Source: Acidobacteriaceae bacterium (GTDB lineage Bacteria; Acidobacteriota; Terriglobia; Terriglobales; Acidobacteriaceae). Taken from it: a stretch of 49,887 bases of DNA. The position numbers and the translations under genes are program-made. A model generated the notes under the pieces. That model had not been told where the DNA came from. It saw nothing but the letters and a program-made list of their open reading frames with translations, and searched no databases. Below are positions 35,317 to 42,811 of the stretch, in pieces. Each line of letters starts with the position of its first letter. Within the stretch, counting starts at the first letter, position 1. Location of the stretch: the NCBI GenBank assembly GCA_003165795.1, contig PMWW01000149.1, positions 735-50,621 on the forward strand. The letters are read 5' to 3'.

Positions 35317-36342
35317 TCAAATTGTAGCCAAATGAGCGGGATCTGCTTGCATAGTTCTGAGCCCCAATTCCAGTTGCCGAGGGTCCGGAATGCCTTCTCT
35401 CAAAGACAGAATGGCCAAATTTCTTTGGGGCAATTCGTTAGTTGGATCGATTTCCATAGCGCGCTGCAAAACGCGCCGAGCCACGCTTGTGTCCCCGAGC
35501 AGAGCCAATGTCGCTCCATAAGCGTTGAGACATTCAGAATATGTGAGGCCCAATCCGAAAGATTCCCGGAACGTTCCTTCCGACGGAAGTTCAATCCGAG
35601 GGCGGTTCCAAGCTGCCGAACAAACAACAGCGAATCCGAGATTCTTGGCTGTAACTTGATCAGCGGGATCCAATCGAAATGCAACGACAAAGAAATGCAG
35701 CGCTTCTTCGAACCGCTTGATCGCAACGTGATCAATTCCCAGCTTTGTATAAGCCGCCGCGATATTCTTCTTGGCTAGGTTTACTGTTTCGGGGCTCGGT
35801 CGCAGGCGCATCGCCTTATCGAAATCCAAGATCGCTTTGTCCAAAGCACCAATTCTTGCGGTCGCGACTCCACGGTTCAAATGCGCCCTAGCCAGATTCT
35901 CGCGAGCGATCTCGTAGCCTGGCTGGAGTTCCATTATCAGGGCATAAACGACCATAGCGGCGTCCAGTGCGCCTTTTTCGCCTAGCTGATTCGCTGAATT
36001 CAGTAGCGCGCCGGCAAGTCGGCTGTCCAGCGCAAACGCCCGAGAAAAGTATCCTCTCGCCTCGTCAACGAGTGCGTTTTGCAATAAGAAAACTCCTTGC
36101 TCGAAAGCTTGATGTGCGTCCGGATAGCCCGGCGACTCCTGCTCTGACTGGCGCGGAACCTTGAGTGTAATTATTTCGTCCGAGCGAATAGCATCCAGGT
36201 GACGAGCAACTCCCGACTCGTCGCTTCCTTCGACCAAAACCATGCCGCCGCCTAGCGTCTCTACGACCGTCCCTATAAGCAGGTGATCTCCCACCCGGTA
36301 CTCGACAACGTCAAGCAGCTTAGGATTGATTTCGGTATTCAT
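35317..36342 (-). CDS. TPR-repeat protein with N-terminal DUF4926-like domain
   Basis: A 341-residue cytoplasmic protein. Residues 1-62 form a small beta domain (KLLDVVEYRVGDHLLIGTVV, ETLGGGMVLVEGSDESG) resembling DUF4926. From about 75 to 330 there are six or seven tetratricopeptide-like helix pairs (for example ALLNSANQLGEKGALDAAM, NLARAHLNRGVATARIGALD). It overlaps the DUF6883-like gene by four bases (ATGA), so the two are co-translated. Codon use is richer in AT than the neighbours. The stop codon abuts the methyltransferase remnant. A role as partner or immunity-like scaffold for DUF6883 is inference only. Confidence 0.75.
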   Translation of the reverse strand: MNTEINPKLLDVVEYRVGDHLLIGTVVETLGGGMVLVEGSDESGVARHLDAIRSDEIITLKVPRQSEQESPGYPDAHQAFEQGVFLLQNALVDEARGYFSRAFALDSRLAGALLNSANQLGEKGALDAAMVVYALIMELQPGYEIARENLARAHLNRGVATARIGALDKAILDFDKAMRLRPSPETVNLAKKNIAAAYTKLGIDHVAIKRFEEALHFFVVAFRLDPADQVTAKNLGFAVVCSAAWNRPRIELPSEGTFRESFGLGLTYSECLNAYGATLALLGDTSVARRVLQRAMEIDPTNELPQRNLAILSLREGIPDPRQLELGLRTMQADPAHLATI

Positions 36343-36746
36343 GGCGTCCTTCCGAGAGTTTTCGTTAGTTCTGTCTGCCGGTCAGGATCGATATAGCACG
36401 TCAGAAAAACTGGGTTCATAGGATTCTCCGTTCTTAGAATCCAGCCGACCGAGACAATTGCAACGTTTGCATTGACGCCTACAATCTCGTGATATGTCGT
36501 CCAGCGCTCGCCATACCGGTCATGCGTGCCTTTCTCGGCAGCCGCTCGGGCAAGCGTCCCCTTTATGACCGCAGCTAAGCTTTCCGCGTGACGCTGCTCT
36601 ATACCCAAGAATGCTTTGAAAATTCTGGCCTTGTGTCTCCCTATTTCGTGTTTGGGGTTGAGCACGTAGTCGCGGAGCTTCTGTAACTCAATTGTCGCAC
36701 GTTCGCGGTATGGCAACGTGTCCAAGCAGTCCCCCGTCGCGCGCAA
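36339..36746 (-). CDS. DUF6883-like protein
   Basis: A 135-residue protein whose LPYRERATIELQKLRDYVLN followed by GRHKARIFKAFLG and, near the end, VSVGWILRTE and FLTCYIDP match my recollection of DUF6883. That family is small, often sits next to DUF4926 proteins and is sometimes a C-terminal domain of polymorphic toxins. The conserved H-x-x-G-R-H-K could be catalytic or binding. The frame opens at TTG 36746; a later start near LPYRER is equally plausible. Four-base overlap with the TPR gene. No known activity. Confidence 0.7.
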   Translation of the reverse strand: MRATGDCLDTLPYRERATIELQKLRDYVLNPKHEIGRHKARIFKAFLGIEQRHAESLAAVIKGTLARAAAEKGTHDRYGERWTTYHEIVGVNANVAIVSVGWILRTENPMNPVFLTCYIDPDRQTELTKTLGRTP

Positions 36747-36789
36747 TTGAAATCAAACAACAATAGCAGCCCGCTACATTGTGCCACGT

Positions 36790-37091
36790 CGCTAACAAAT
36801 CGTTCACGTAACGCCGTGGCCGAAAAAGGTGCCGAAGGCCTCCACCACCCACCCGCCGCGCTCGACGCCCTCCTGATAGGCGCGCTCGGCGTCCAGGTTC
36901 CATTCCCACGTGTCCTCGAAGGCGGTGATCTGCGAAGAAGAGCGAGTGCCATCCTTCTCGGCGAAGAGAACGTTGTAATCCTGACGGCTGTTGAATGGGG
37001 GATCGAGATAGATGAGGTCGACCGACTCGTCGCGCACGTAACGGCGCAGCACGTCGAGATTGTCGCCGTAGAACAGCTTGTTGTCGGCCAT
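36790..37091 (-). pseudogene. DNA methyltransferase N-terminal remnant
   Basis: From ATG 37091 the frame reads MADNKLFYGDNLDVLRRYVR, DESVDLIYLDPPFNSRQDYN and ends in EAFGTFFGHGVT before a TGA at 36804. DPPF is the catalytic motif IV of beta-class amino-methyltransferases and this opening is highly typical of Mod-like enzymes. Shifting frame after the stop gives NDLLA, the next expected residues, so homology ends near 36790. The SAM-binding FxGxG part and several hundred residues are missing. The matching C-terminus is at 34857-35316. Confidence 0.85.
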
Positions 37092-37231
37092 TGCCCGCGA
37101 TTCTAGCAGGCGGCCAGCGCAAGCCTCAGTGGTTTCGTGTGGTGTTGTTGCCGCGAAGGGTTCCGTCCCGAGGGTGTCTGTGTGATAACTACTGTCGCCG
37201 CTACGCGGCTCGGTCGAATTTTCCACTTAAC

Positions 37232-37251
37232 CCCGGGGCTGGCACCCCGGG
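37232..37251. repeat. palindromic repeat, loop CTGGCA
   Basis: CCCGGGG-CTGGCA-CCCCGGG followed by CTCAC. The copy at 47362-47381 (GCCGGAG-TTGGCG-CTCCGGC then CTCAC) has a different stem but the same loop type and flank, so stems co-vary while the loop is kept. Confidence 0.65.
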
Positions 37252-37340
37252 CTCACTTCGCGGCCGCCGCTGCTCGGCTAGCTCGATTCGGATTTAGGAA
37301 AATCTGATCAAGTTACGGCGAACTACCTCAGCCGCTAAAG

Positions 37341-37470
37341 AGGCTGCTGAAAAACTCGATAAACATAGTTGCTGCCGCCGGCTCCGGAGATCAAAGGTAA
37401 GAGACTTAGACGCGACGCTAAAGCGTCGCTCTAGCCGAACGGAGCGCTGCAGAGAATTTTTCAGCAGCCT
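37341..37470. mobile_element. 130-bp MITE-like element
   Basis: Perfect 14-base terminal inverted repeats AGGCTGCTGAAAAA (37341-37354) and TTTTTCAGCAGCCT (37457-37470) enclose 102 bases with no coding capacity. GGCTGCTGAAAAA-type ends resemble those of several transposase families. The element splits a CAGCGGCTAAAGCCGC-type palindrome, whose left part (GATCAAGTTACGGCGAACTA onward) lies at 37306-37340. No clear target duplication. Confidence 0.7.
37412..37429. repeat. palindromic repeat GCGACGCTAAAGCGTCGC
   Basis: Perfect palindrome around CTAAAG inside the MITE-like element, preceded by GA and followed by TCTAGCCGAAC. Confidence 0.75.
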
Positions 37471-37508
37471 GTGAAGCGCTCGTGATGACAACAAATAAGG
37501 GACTGGAC

Positions 37509-37526
37509 GCGGCGCTGAAGCGCCGC
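37509..37526. repeat. palindromic repeat GCGGCGCTGAAGCGCCGC
   Basis: Second family copy, preceded by GGA and followed by ACTACCCGAAC, the same flanks as the copy at 37412. Confidence 0.75.
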
Positions 37527-37574
37527 ACTACCCGAACGACAGATCACGTTTCCGCTTTCGGGGGAGTTCTTGAC

Positions 37575-37592
37575 GCGAGCCTGAAGGCTCGC
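37575..37592. repeat. palindromic repeat GCGAGCCTGAAGGCTCGC
   Basis: Third copy, preceded by TGAC and followed by TCTACCTCCAAC. Its right arm is included in the 34-base tandem duplication. Confidence 0.75.
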
Positions 37593-37654
37593 TCTACCTC
37601 CAACTCGAATCTGAAACCGAGCTCGCTCTACCTCCAACTCGAATCTGAAACCGA
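37587..37654. repeat. perfect 34-bp tandem duplication
   Basis: 37587-37620 and 37621-37654 are identical (GCTCGCTCTACCTCCAACTC and onward to CCGA). The unit begins in the right arm of a palindromic repeat, suggesting slippage at that hairpin. Confidence 0.9.
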
Positions 37655-37744
37655 GCTGCACCATGGTCGGCGCCGCCACTCGGTTGACCCCCTTTCTCAC
37701 CGACCCCTACACTAGAGGATTCCGTACTCATAACAGGAAGACTC

Positions 37745-39232
37745 ATGCCACTGGAGCTGTTCAATACTCTGTCCGCGAAGGTCGAGGAGTTTCATCCGCT
37801 GGAAGACAACCTGGTCCGCATGTACGCCTGCGGGCCAACGGTCTACGACTACGGCCACATCGGCAACTTCCGGACGTTCATCGTGGTCGACACGCTGCGA
37901 CGCTTTCTCAAGCAAAGCGGCTATCAAGTGAAGCACGTCATGAACGTCACCGACGTGGACGACAAAATCATCCGCAATGCGGCGCGCGATGGCGTGACGG
38001 TGCAGGAGTACACCAAGAAGTATCGCCAGGCGTTTCTGGAGGACGCCGATGCGCTGAACATCGAGCATCCTGAGATGCTGGTGAATGCGACCGACCACAT
38101 CCAGGAGATGGCGCACTTGATTGCCGGGCTGGTGGGGAAAGGCTACGCGTATCGCACCGATGATGGCTCGTATTACTTCCGCATCGCCAAGTTTCCCGAG
38201 TACGGCAAGCTGTCGAAGAAGGATTTTGCCGGGATGAGCGACGGCGCACGGGTAGACGTCGACGAGTACGACAAGGACAATGCTCGCGACTTTGCGCTGT
38301 GGAAGGCGCCCAAGCCGGGCGAGGCCCGGTGGGAGACCGAGATCGGGCCGGGACGTCCGGGCTGGCACATCGAGTGCTCCACCATGTCGATGAAGTATTT
38401 GGGTGAGAGCTTCGACATCCACTGCGGCGGCGAGGACCTGATCTTCCCGCATCACGAAAACGAGATTGCGCAGTCGGAGGCCATGACTGGCAAGCGCTTC
38501 GTGCACGTCTGGGTGCACTCGCGATTTCTGCTGGTTGAAGGCGAGAAGATGTCGAAGAGCCTGGGCAACTTCTACACCGTGCGCGACCTAATCCTGAAGG
38601 GACACAAGCCGTCGTCCATCCGCTTTTTGCTGATGTCGGTTCCCTACCGCAAGCAACTTAACTTCACCTTCGACGGCTTGACGCAGGCGGCAAACTCGGT
38701 GGAGCGGCTGCGCAACTTCAAGTTGCGGCTGGAGAGCGAACCGTTTCCTGAAGGAACCAGCGAGGCGATCGCGGGGACTGCGAAGAAGACGTCGGACGAG
38801 ATGCGCTCCGGGCTCGACGACGACTTGAACACGGCGCGCGCGTTAGGAGCGGTCTTCGACATGGTTCGCGACGTGAACGCCGCGGCCGACGCGGGCGACG
38901 TGCGAAAGGGAGATGTGTTGGCGCTGCTCCAGGTGCTGCAGCAGTTCGAAGAGATCTTTGCCGTGCTCAAAGATGATGACGCCGCGAAGGTGCGCGCCAC
39001 GGTCGAGTGGGCGAAGTCTGAGGGCCTGGAAGACAAGATCAGTGCGGAGACAGCGGAGCTGGGGAAGGCGGCGTCGCTGGCGGATGCCGACGTGGAGCGG
39101 CTTGTGGCCGAGCACTCGCAGGCACGCAAGATGCGCGATTTTGCGCGCTCGGATGCGATCCGCGCGGAGTTGGCGGAGAACGGCATCATCCTGGAAAATA
39201 CCAAGGACGGCGTGCGCTGGAAGCGAAAGTGA
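37745..39232 (+). CDS. cysS: cysteinyl-tRNA synthetase
   Basis: Charges tRNA-Cys. The 495-residue class I synthetase has the zinc cysteine C29 in YACGPTVYDYGHIGN (HIGN in place of HIGH, a variant tolerated in CysRS), STMSMKYLGESFDIHCGGEDLIFPHHENE with the other zinc ligands, and KMSKS at 268-272. The C-terminal DALR-like helical domain ends KDGVRWKRK. AGGAAG is close to the ATG. It converges on the EamA gene with an 8-base gap. Confidence 0.97.
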   Translation: MPLELFNTLSAKVEEFHPLEDNLVRMYACGPTVYDYGHIGNFRTFIVVDTLRRFLKQSGYQVKHVMNVTDVDDKIIRNAARDGVTVQEYTKKYRQAFLEDADALNIEHPEMLVNATDHIQEMAHLIAGLVGKGYAYRTDDGSYYFRIAKFPEYGKLSKKDFAGMSDGARVDVDEYDKDNARDFALWKAPKPGEARWETEIGPGRPGWHIECSTMSMKYLGESFDIHCGGEDLIFPHHENEIAQSEAMTGKRFVHVWVHSRFLLVEGEKMSKSLGNFYTVRDLILKGHKPSSIRFLLMSVPYRKQLNFTFDGLTQAANSVERLRNFKLRLESEPFPEGTSEAIAGTAKKTSDEMRSGLDDDLNTARALGAVFDMVRDVNAAADAGDVRKGDVLALLQVLQQFEEIFAVLKDDDAAKVRATVEWAKSEGLEDKISAETAELGKAASLADADVERLVAEHSQARKMRDFARSDAIRAELAENGIILENTKDGVRWKRK

Positions 39233-39240
39233 TTAGCCGG

Positions 39241-40203
39241 TCAGGCTTCCGATTCGACTTCGGGCAGAGCATCAGCGGTAATCGCGCCTGCGCTGCCGTC
39301 GTGAATCTTGGCGGTCGTCACCAGCGCCACTCCGGCGACGATGATGACCGTTCCCGCGAACATGTAGGCATCGAGGCGCTCGCTGAGCACCAGCCATCCC
39401 AGGAACACTGCCACCAGCGGATTCACATAAGCGTAGGTGGCAACCTTGGGAGTGGGCACATGTTTGAGCAGCCAGATGTAGGCTGTGTAACCGACCCACG
39501 ATCCAAAGACAACGAGATAAAGCACAGCCAGCATCGCGCGGCGCGTCACCACCACGCGATGATATTCGCCGGTGAAAACAGCGACCATCGAGTTGCCGAT
39601 GGCCGCGAACAGCATCTCCCACGCAGTGGCAGTGAACGGGTCAACCTTCATCTGCCACTTGCGCGACAACACCGATCCAATCGACCAACTCAGCGACGAG
39701 AACAGCAAGATGGTAGCGCCCAGCAATGGCATGATCCCGAGCGTGGCGCGATGTTCAAACCGAGGCCAGAACAGAGCCGCGACTCCGGCGATTCCCAGAG
39801 CTACGCCGAACAAGCCGCGCCGCGATAGACGGTCGCCGCGAAAGACGAAGGTTTCCAAGAGCAGGAACCAGATAGGAGTCACGGCTACGATCAGCGCGGC
39901 GAAGCCGGTAGGCACCCATTGCTCGGCCCAAGCCAGGCCGAAATTACCTCCGACCAGCAGCAAACAGCCGATAACCGCTAGGCGGACGCCTTCGGCGAGG
40001 GTGATGCGGACGGTGCGGCCCATGGCGGCACAAGCCACCAGCATCAGCGACCCGGCGATGGCAAAGCGCATAGCGCACATCACAGCCGGAGGAAGATGCT
40101 CTTGATCGGCAATGCCGATGGCCAAATAGGTGGATCCCCAGAAGACGTACACCAGGGCAAACGCAAGGGTGACTTGCAGACGATGATGGCGGTCCGTATT
40201 CAC
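39241..40203 (-). CDS. EamA-family transporter
   Basis: A 320-residue drug/metabolite exporter-type protein with ten predicted helices in two EamA repeats (about residues 10-140 and 150-295). The first repeat opens FALVYVFWGSTYLAIG and the second has WSIGSVLSRKWQM. RhaT/YedA-like members export amino acids or metabolites; substrate unknown. It starts 19 bases after the stop of the phosphatidyltransferase gene, so the two are probably cotranscribed. Confidence 0.9.
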   Translation of the reverse strand: MNTDRHHRLQVTLAFALVYVFWGSTYLAIGIADQEHLPPAVMCAMRFAIAGSLMLVACAAMGRTVRITLAEGVRLAVIGCLLLVGGNFGLAWAEQWVPTGFAALIVAVTPIWFLLLETFVFRGDRLSRRGLFGVALGIAGVAALFWPRFEHRATLGIMPLLGATILLFSSLSWSIGSVLSRKWQMKVDPFTATAWEMLFAAIGNSMVAVFTGEYHRVVVTRRAMLAVLYLVVFGSWVGYTAYIWLLKHVPTPKVATYAYVNPLVAVFLGWLVLSERLDAYMFAGTVIIVAGVALVTTAKIHDGSAGAITADALPEVESEA

Positions 40204-40222
40204 AAGAGCGACGAAGGAAAAT

Positions 40223-40813
40223 CTACGCGGCCGGTTTGCCTTGCTCCCGCAGACGATGCCCCGTCACCAGAACATAATGCACGCCCGAAATGGTGGTGAA
40301 GGTGAAAGTCGCGTACAGAAAGAACTTCATCAGCACGAATACCCAATGTGCGGGCAGCACTTGGGACAGCACTACAAAGAAAACGGCCGCGATCTGGCAC
40401 GCGGTATTGATCTTGCCAAAGATGCTGGGCCGGAAGTCGCGGAAGCCGACCGCCGCATACAAAACTATAGAGGTGGCGACGATGCACGCGTCGCGGCTGA
40501 AAACCGCTACGGTGAACTTCCACGGAATCTTCTTCACAAACGAAAGCACCAGGAACAGTGAACTCAGGAGCAGCTTATCGGCCAGTGGATCCAGATACTG
40601 CCCCAGCAGGGTCTGCTGATGCAGGGCACGCGCGAGCAGCCCGTCGAGCGCGTCACTCAGCGCTGCCGCGACCAGCAAGCCTAGCGCCCAAAACCAATCC
40701 CCATCGAAAACCGCGATGATTACGAAAGGGATGAAGATCAAGCGCAGCAGCGTGATCTGGTTCGGCGCCGTCCAAAACTGGTTTTTCACCCGGGTACCAT
40801 GGAGTGGTGGCAT
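40223..40813 (-). CDS. CDP-alcohol phosphatidyltransferase (PgsA-like)
   Basis: A 196-residue inner-membrane enzyme with the catalytic motif D-x2-D-G-x2-A-R-x8-G-x3-D-x3-D, seen as SDALDGLLARALHQQTLLGQ followed by YLDPLADK, and about five membrane helices. The family transfers phosphatidyl groups from CDP-diacylglycerol; size and NQITLLRLIFIPF at the start fit PgsA (phosphatidylglycerophosphate synthase) or a cardiolipin-synthase-type relative. Confidence 0.88.
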   Translation of the reverse strand: MPPLHGTRVKNQFWTAPNQITLLRLIFIPFVIIAVFDGDWFWALGLLVAAALSDALDGLLARALHQQTLLGQYLDPLADKLLLSSLFLVLSFVKKIPWKFTVAVFSRDACIVATSIVLYAAVGFRDFRPSIFGKINTACQIAAVFFVVLSQVLPAHWVFVLMKFFLYATFTFTTISGVHYVLVTGHRLREQGKPAA

Positions 40814-41007
40814 GTCTTTAGGCGAGCGACAATCGCCGCCGGCGCGTCCTTTGCCGCAGCTGGTTGCTTAAGCGCTTCTCCGATTGTGACGGGTTTGTTA
40901 CTGGCTGGCAATGGCTGCGAAGTGACGGGACTAAATCACGGGCTTCCATGAAGGTCGCGACATCCGTATAATTTCAGCCTTGATACTGCGCCGCAATAAC
41001 GGGCAAG

Positions 41008-41997
41008 ATGCAGACTCTCCCATCTCATTTTGACGGCAAACGATTTCGCAATCTCGAGCCGCGCCGCAACCGCTATGGCGCGCTGGTGCGCTGGCTGCTT
41101 TCGCGCCGGCCAGCTCCCTGGCGGCAATGGAGCGACGCCCAGCCCGGTGCTCCTCCGCCTAGGAGATCAGAGCGCCTGCGAATCACGTTTATAAACCACG
41201 CAACTTTCCTGCTGCAACTTGACGGAATCAATGTCCTCACCGACCCCATCTGGTCGGAACGGGCCAGTCCAGTTTCTTGGGCAGGGCCACGGCGACGCCG
41301 TCCGCCAGGAATTCGTCTGCCAGATCTTCCTCCCATCGATCTGGTTTTGCTAAGCCACGATCATTACGACCACATGGATATTCCCACACTCCAGCGCCTG
41401 GCTTGCGACCATCATCCGACGATCTATACCGGACTGAAGAACGCCCGGCTGCTCGCCCGGCACGGAATTCGCAACGTTGTGGAACTTGATTGGTGGCGGG
41501 AAGCCGCGGCGCGCAGTGATATGTGGATCACGGCGGTGCCGGCGCAACACTTCTCCGGCCGCTCTCCGTTCCAGACCGACAAGACGCTGTGGTGCGGGTT
41601 TGTCGTGCAGACCAACGCCTCCAGCGTCTACTTCGCCGGTGACACCGGGGCGGGACCACACATCGGGCAAATCGCGCGCCGCTTCCCCGGGATCGATCTC
41701 GCTATTCTCCCTATCGGAGCCTTTCGCCCGGAGTGGTTCATGGGCGAAGTGCACATGTCACCGCGGGAAGCCGTGGAGGCGCACCTGGCCCTGAGAGCGC
41801 ACGTGAGTGTGGCCAGCCACTTCGGCACGTTCGCCTTGGCGGATGACGGACAAGACGAGGCGGTCCAGGTGCTGCGAGATGTGCTGTCGCACGCCAAATT
41901 GCACGATACGGAGTTTTGGGTGCTGGGCTTCGGCGAAGGACGCGAACTGCCGCCGCGAGCGGCGTCGCTCGATGAATCCCGACAGATCGCCTTGTAG
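41008..41997 (+). CDS. MBL-fold hydrolase, NAPE-PLD/UlaG-like
   Basis: A 329-residue metallo-beta-lactamase-fold protein. Metal ligands are visible in SHDHYDHMD (H-x-H-x-D-H), in AVPAQHFSGR, in YFAGDTG and in ASHFGTF near the end. The pattern FRPEWFMGEVHMSPREAVEAH is characteristic of the NAPE-hydrolysing phospholipase D-like branch. No signal peptide; cytoplasmic or membrane-associated. It may act on N-acyl phospholipids, by family only. Confidence 0.88.
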   Translation: MQTLPSHFDGKRFRNLEPRRNRYGALVRWLLSRRPAPWRQWSDAQPGAPPPRRSERLRITFINHATFLLQLDGINVLTDPIWSERASPVSWAGPRRRRPPGIRLPDLPPIDLVLLSHDHYDHMDIPTLQRLACDHHPTIYTGLKNARLLARHGIRNVVELDWWREAAARSDMWITAVPAQHFSGRSPFQTDKTLWCGFVVQTNASSVYFAGDTGAGPHIGQIARRFPGIDLAILPIGAFRPEWFMGEVHMSPREAVEAHLALRAHVSVASHFGTFALADDGQDEAVQVLRDVLSHAKLHDTEFWVLGFGEGRELPPRAASLDESRQIAL

Positions 41998-42069
41998 CGT
42001 GGCTCCCCAACTCATGTGGCCAAGGAAGAAAGTGTCCAGTTCAAGTGATTTTGCCGAAGGGCATCGACG

Positions 42070-42636
42070 ATGGGCCCTAAGAAAAGTTCGCTCCAATCCA
42101 AAACCATGGTCGCCTTGCTGCGGGGGATCAATGTCGGCGGCAAGCATCGCCTGCCCATGCCGCAGCTCGCGGAAATTTTTGCAGAGGCCAACTGCACCCA
42201 GGTGCGCACCTACATCCAAAGTGGCAACGTTATCTTTTGCGCGGCGCCCTCGGTCGTCGAGGGGATTTCGGCCTGCATCGCCAGGAAGATTGAACAGCGC
42301 TTTGGATTTGCCTCTCCTGTGGTCCTGCGCACTGCGGAGCAGATGGCCCGGACCGTGCGCGACAATCCATTTCTGCGCGCGGGCGTGCCAGCGCAGGCGC
42401 TGCATGTGTACTTCCTCGCCGATCTGCCAGATGCCGGCGCCGTCAAGTATCTTGATCCCGAACGATCGGTGCCGGACGCCTTTCGCGTTTTGGACCAGCA
42501 GATTTACTTACATCTTCCCAACGGCATGGCGCGCACCAAATTGACCAACGCCTACTTCGATTCCAAGCTGTCAACCGTCAGCACGGCGAGAAACTGGGCG
42601 ACCGTGCTCGCATTGTTAGAGCTGATGCAGGCGTGA
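42070..42636 (+). CDS. DUF1697 protein
   Basis: A 188-residue protein with the family opening VALLRGINVGGKHRLPMPQL, then TYIQSGNVIF and the C-terminal TKLTNAYFDSKLSTVSTARNW. DUF1697 is an uncharacterised two-domain alpha/beta family, often near stress genes. GAAGGG is 8 bases before ATG 42070. The first eleven residues before the conserved core may be extra. Confidence 0.9.
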   Translation: MGPKKSSLQSKTMVALLRGINVGGKHRLPMPQLAEIFAEANCTQVRTYIQSGNVIFCAAPSVVEGISACIARKIEQRFGFASPVVLRTAEQMARTVRDNPFLRAGVPAQALHVYFLADLPDAGAVKYLDPERSVPDAFRVLDQQIYLHLPNGMARTKLTNAYFDSKLSTVSTARNWATVLALLELMQA

Positions 42637-42811
42637 TGGGCACGCGTGTTCCAGCTTCACATCGCACGCCTTCCTCAGCTGGCGATACGGCTCCGCAGCC
42701 ATAAAAGGAGCCGCTGGCATGGCAGCGTCTCAGTACAATCTTCAGCATCGGCAAGAGTATAGTTGCGGTGCACTTCGGTTTCCCGAGACCAGCGCAAGCG
42801 ATAGGTGCTTT

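Larger units (their letters stand above)
37092..37744. repeat. repeat-rich intergenic zone
   Basis: A 650-base stretch without a gene, made mostly of short palindromic repeats, a MITE-like element and a tandem duplication, listed separately. It separates the methyltransferase relic from cysS. Confidence 0.7.

Noticed and set aside
37341-37654. CRISPR-like array in the repeat zone before cysS
   Set aside because: The repeats are palindromes with varying stems and irregular spacing, not identical repeats with unique spacers, and no cas genes are near.
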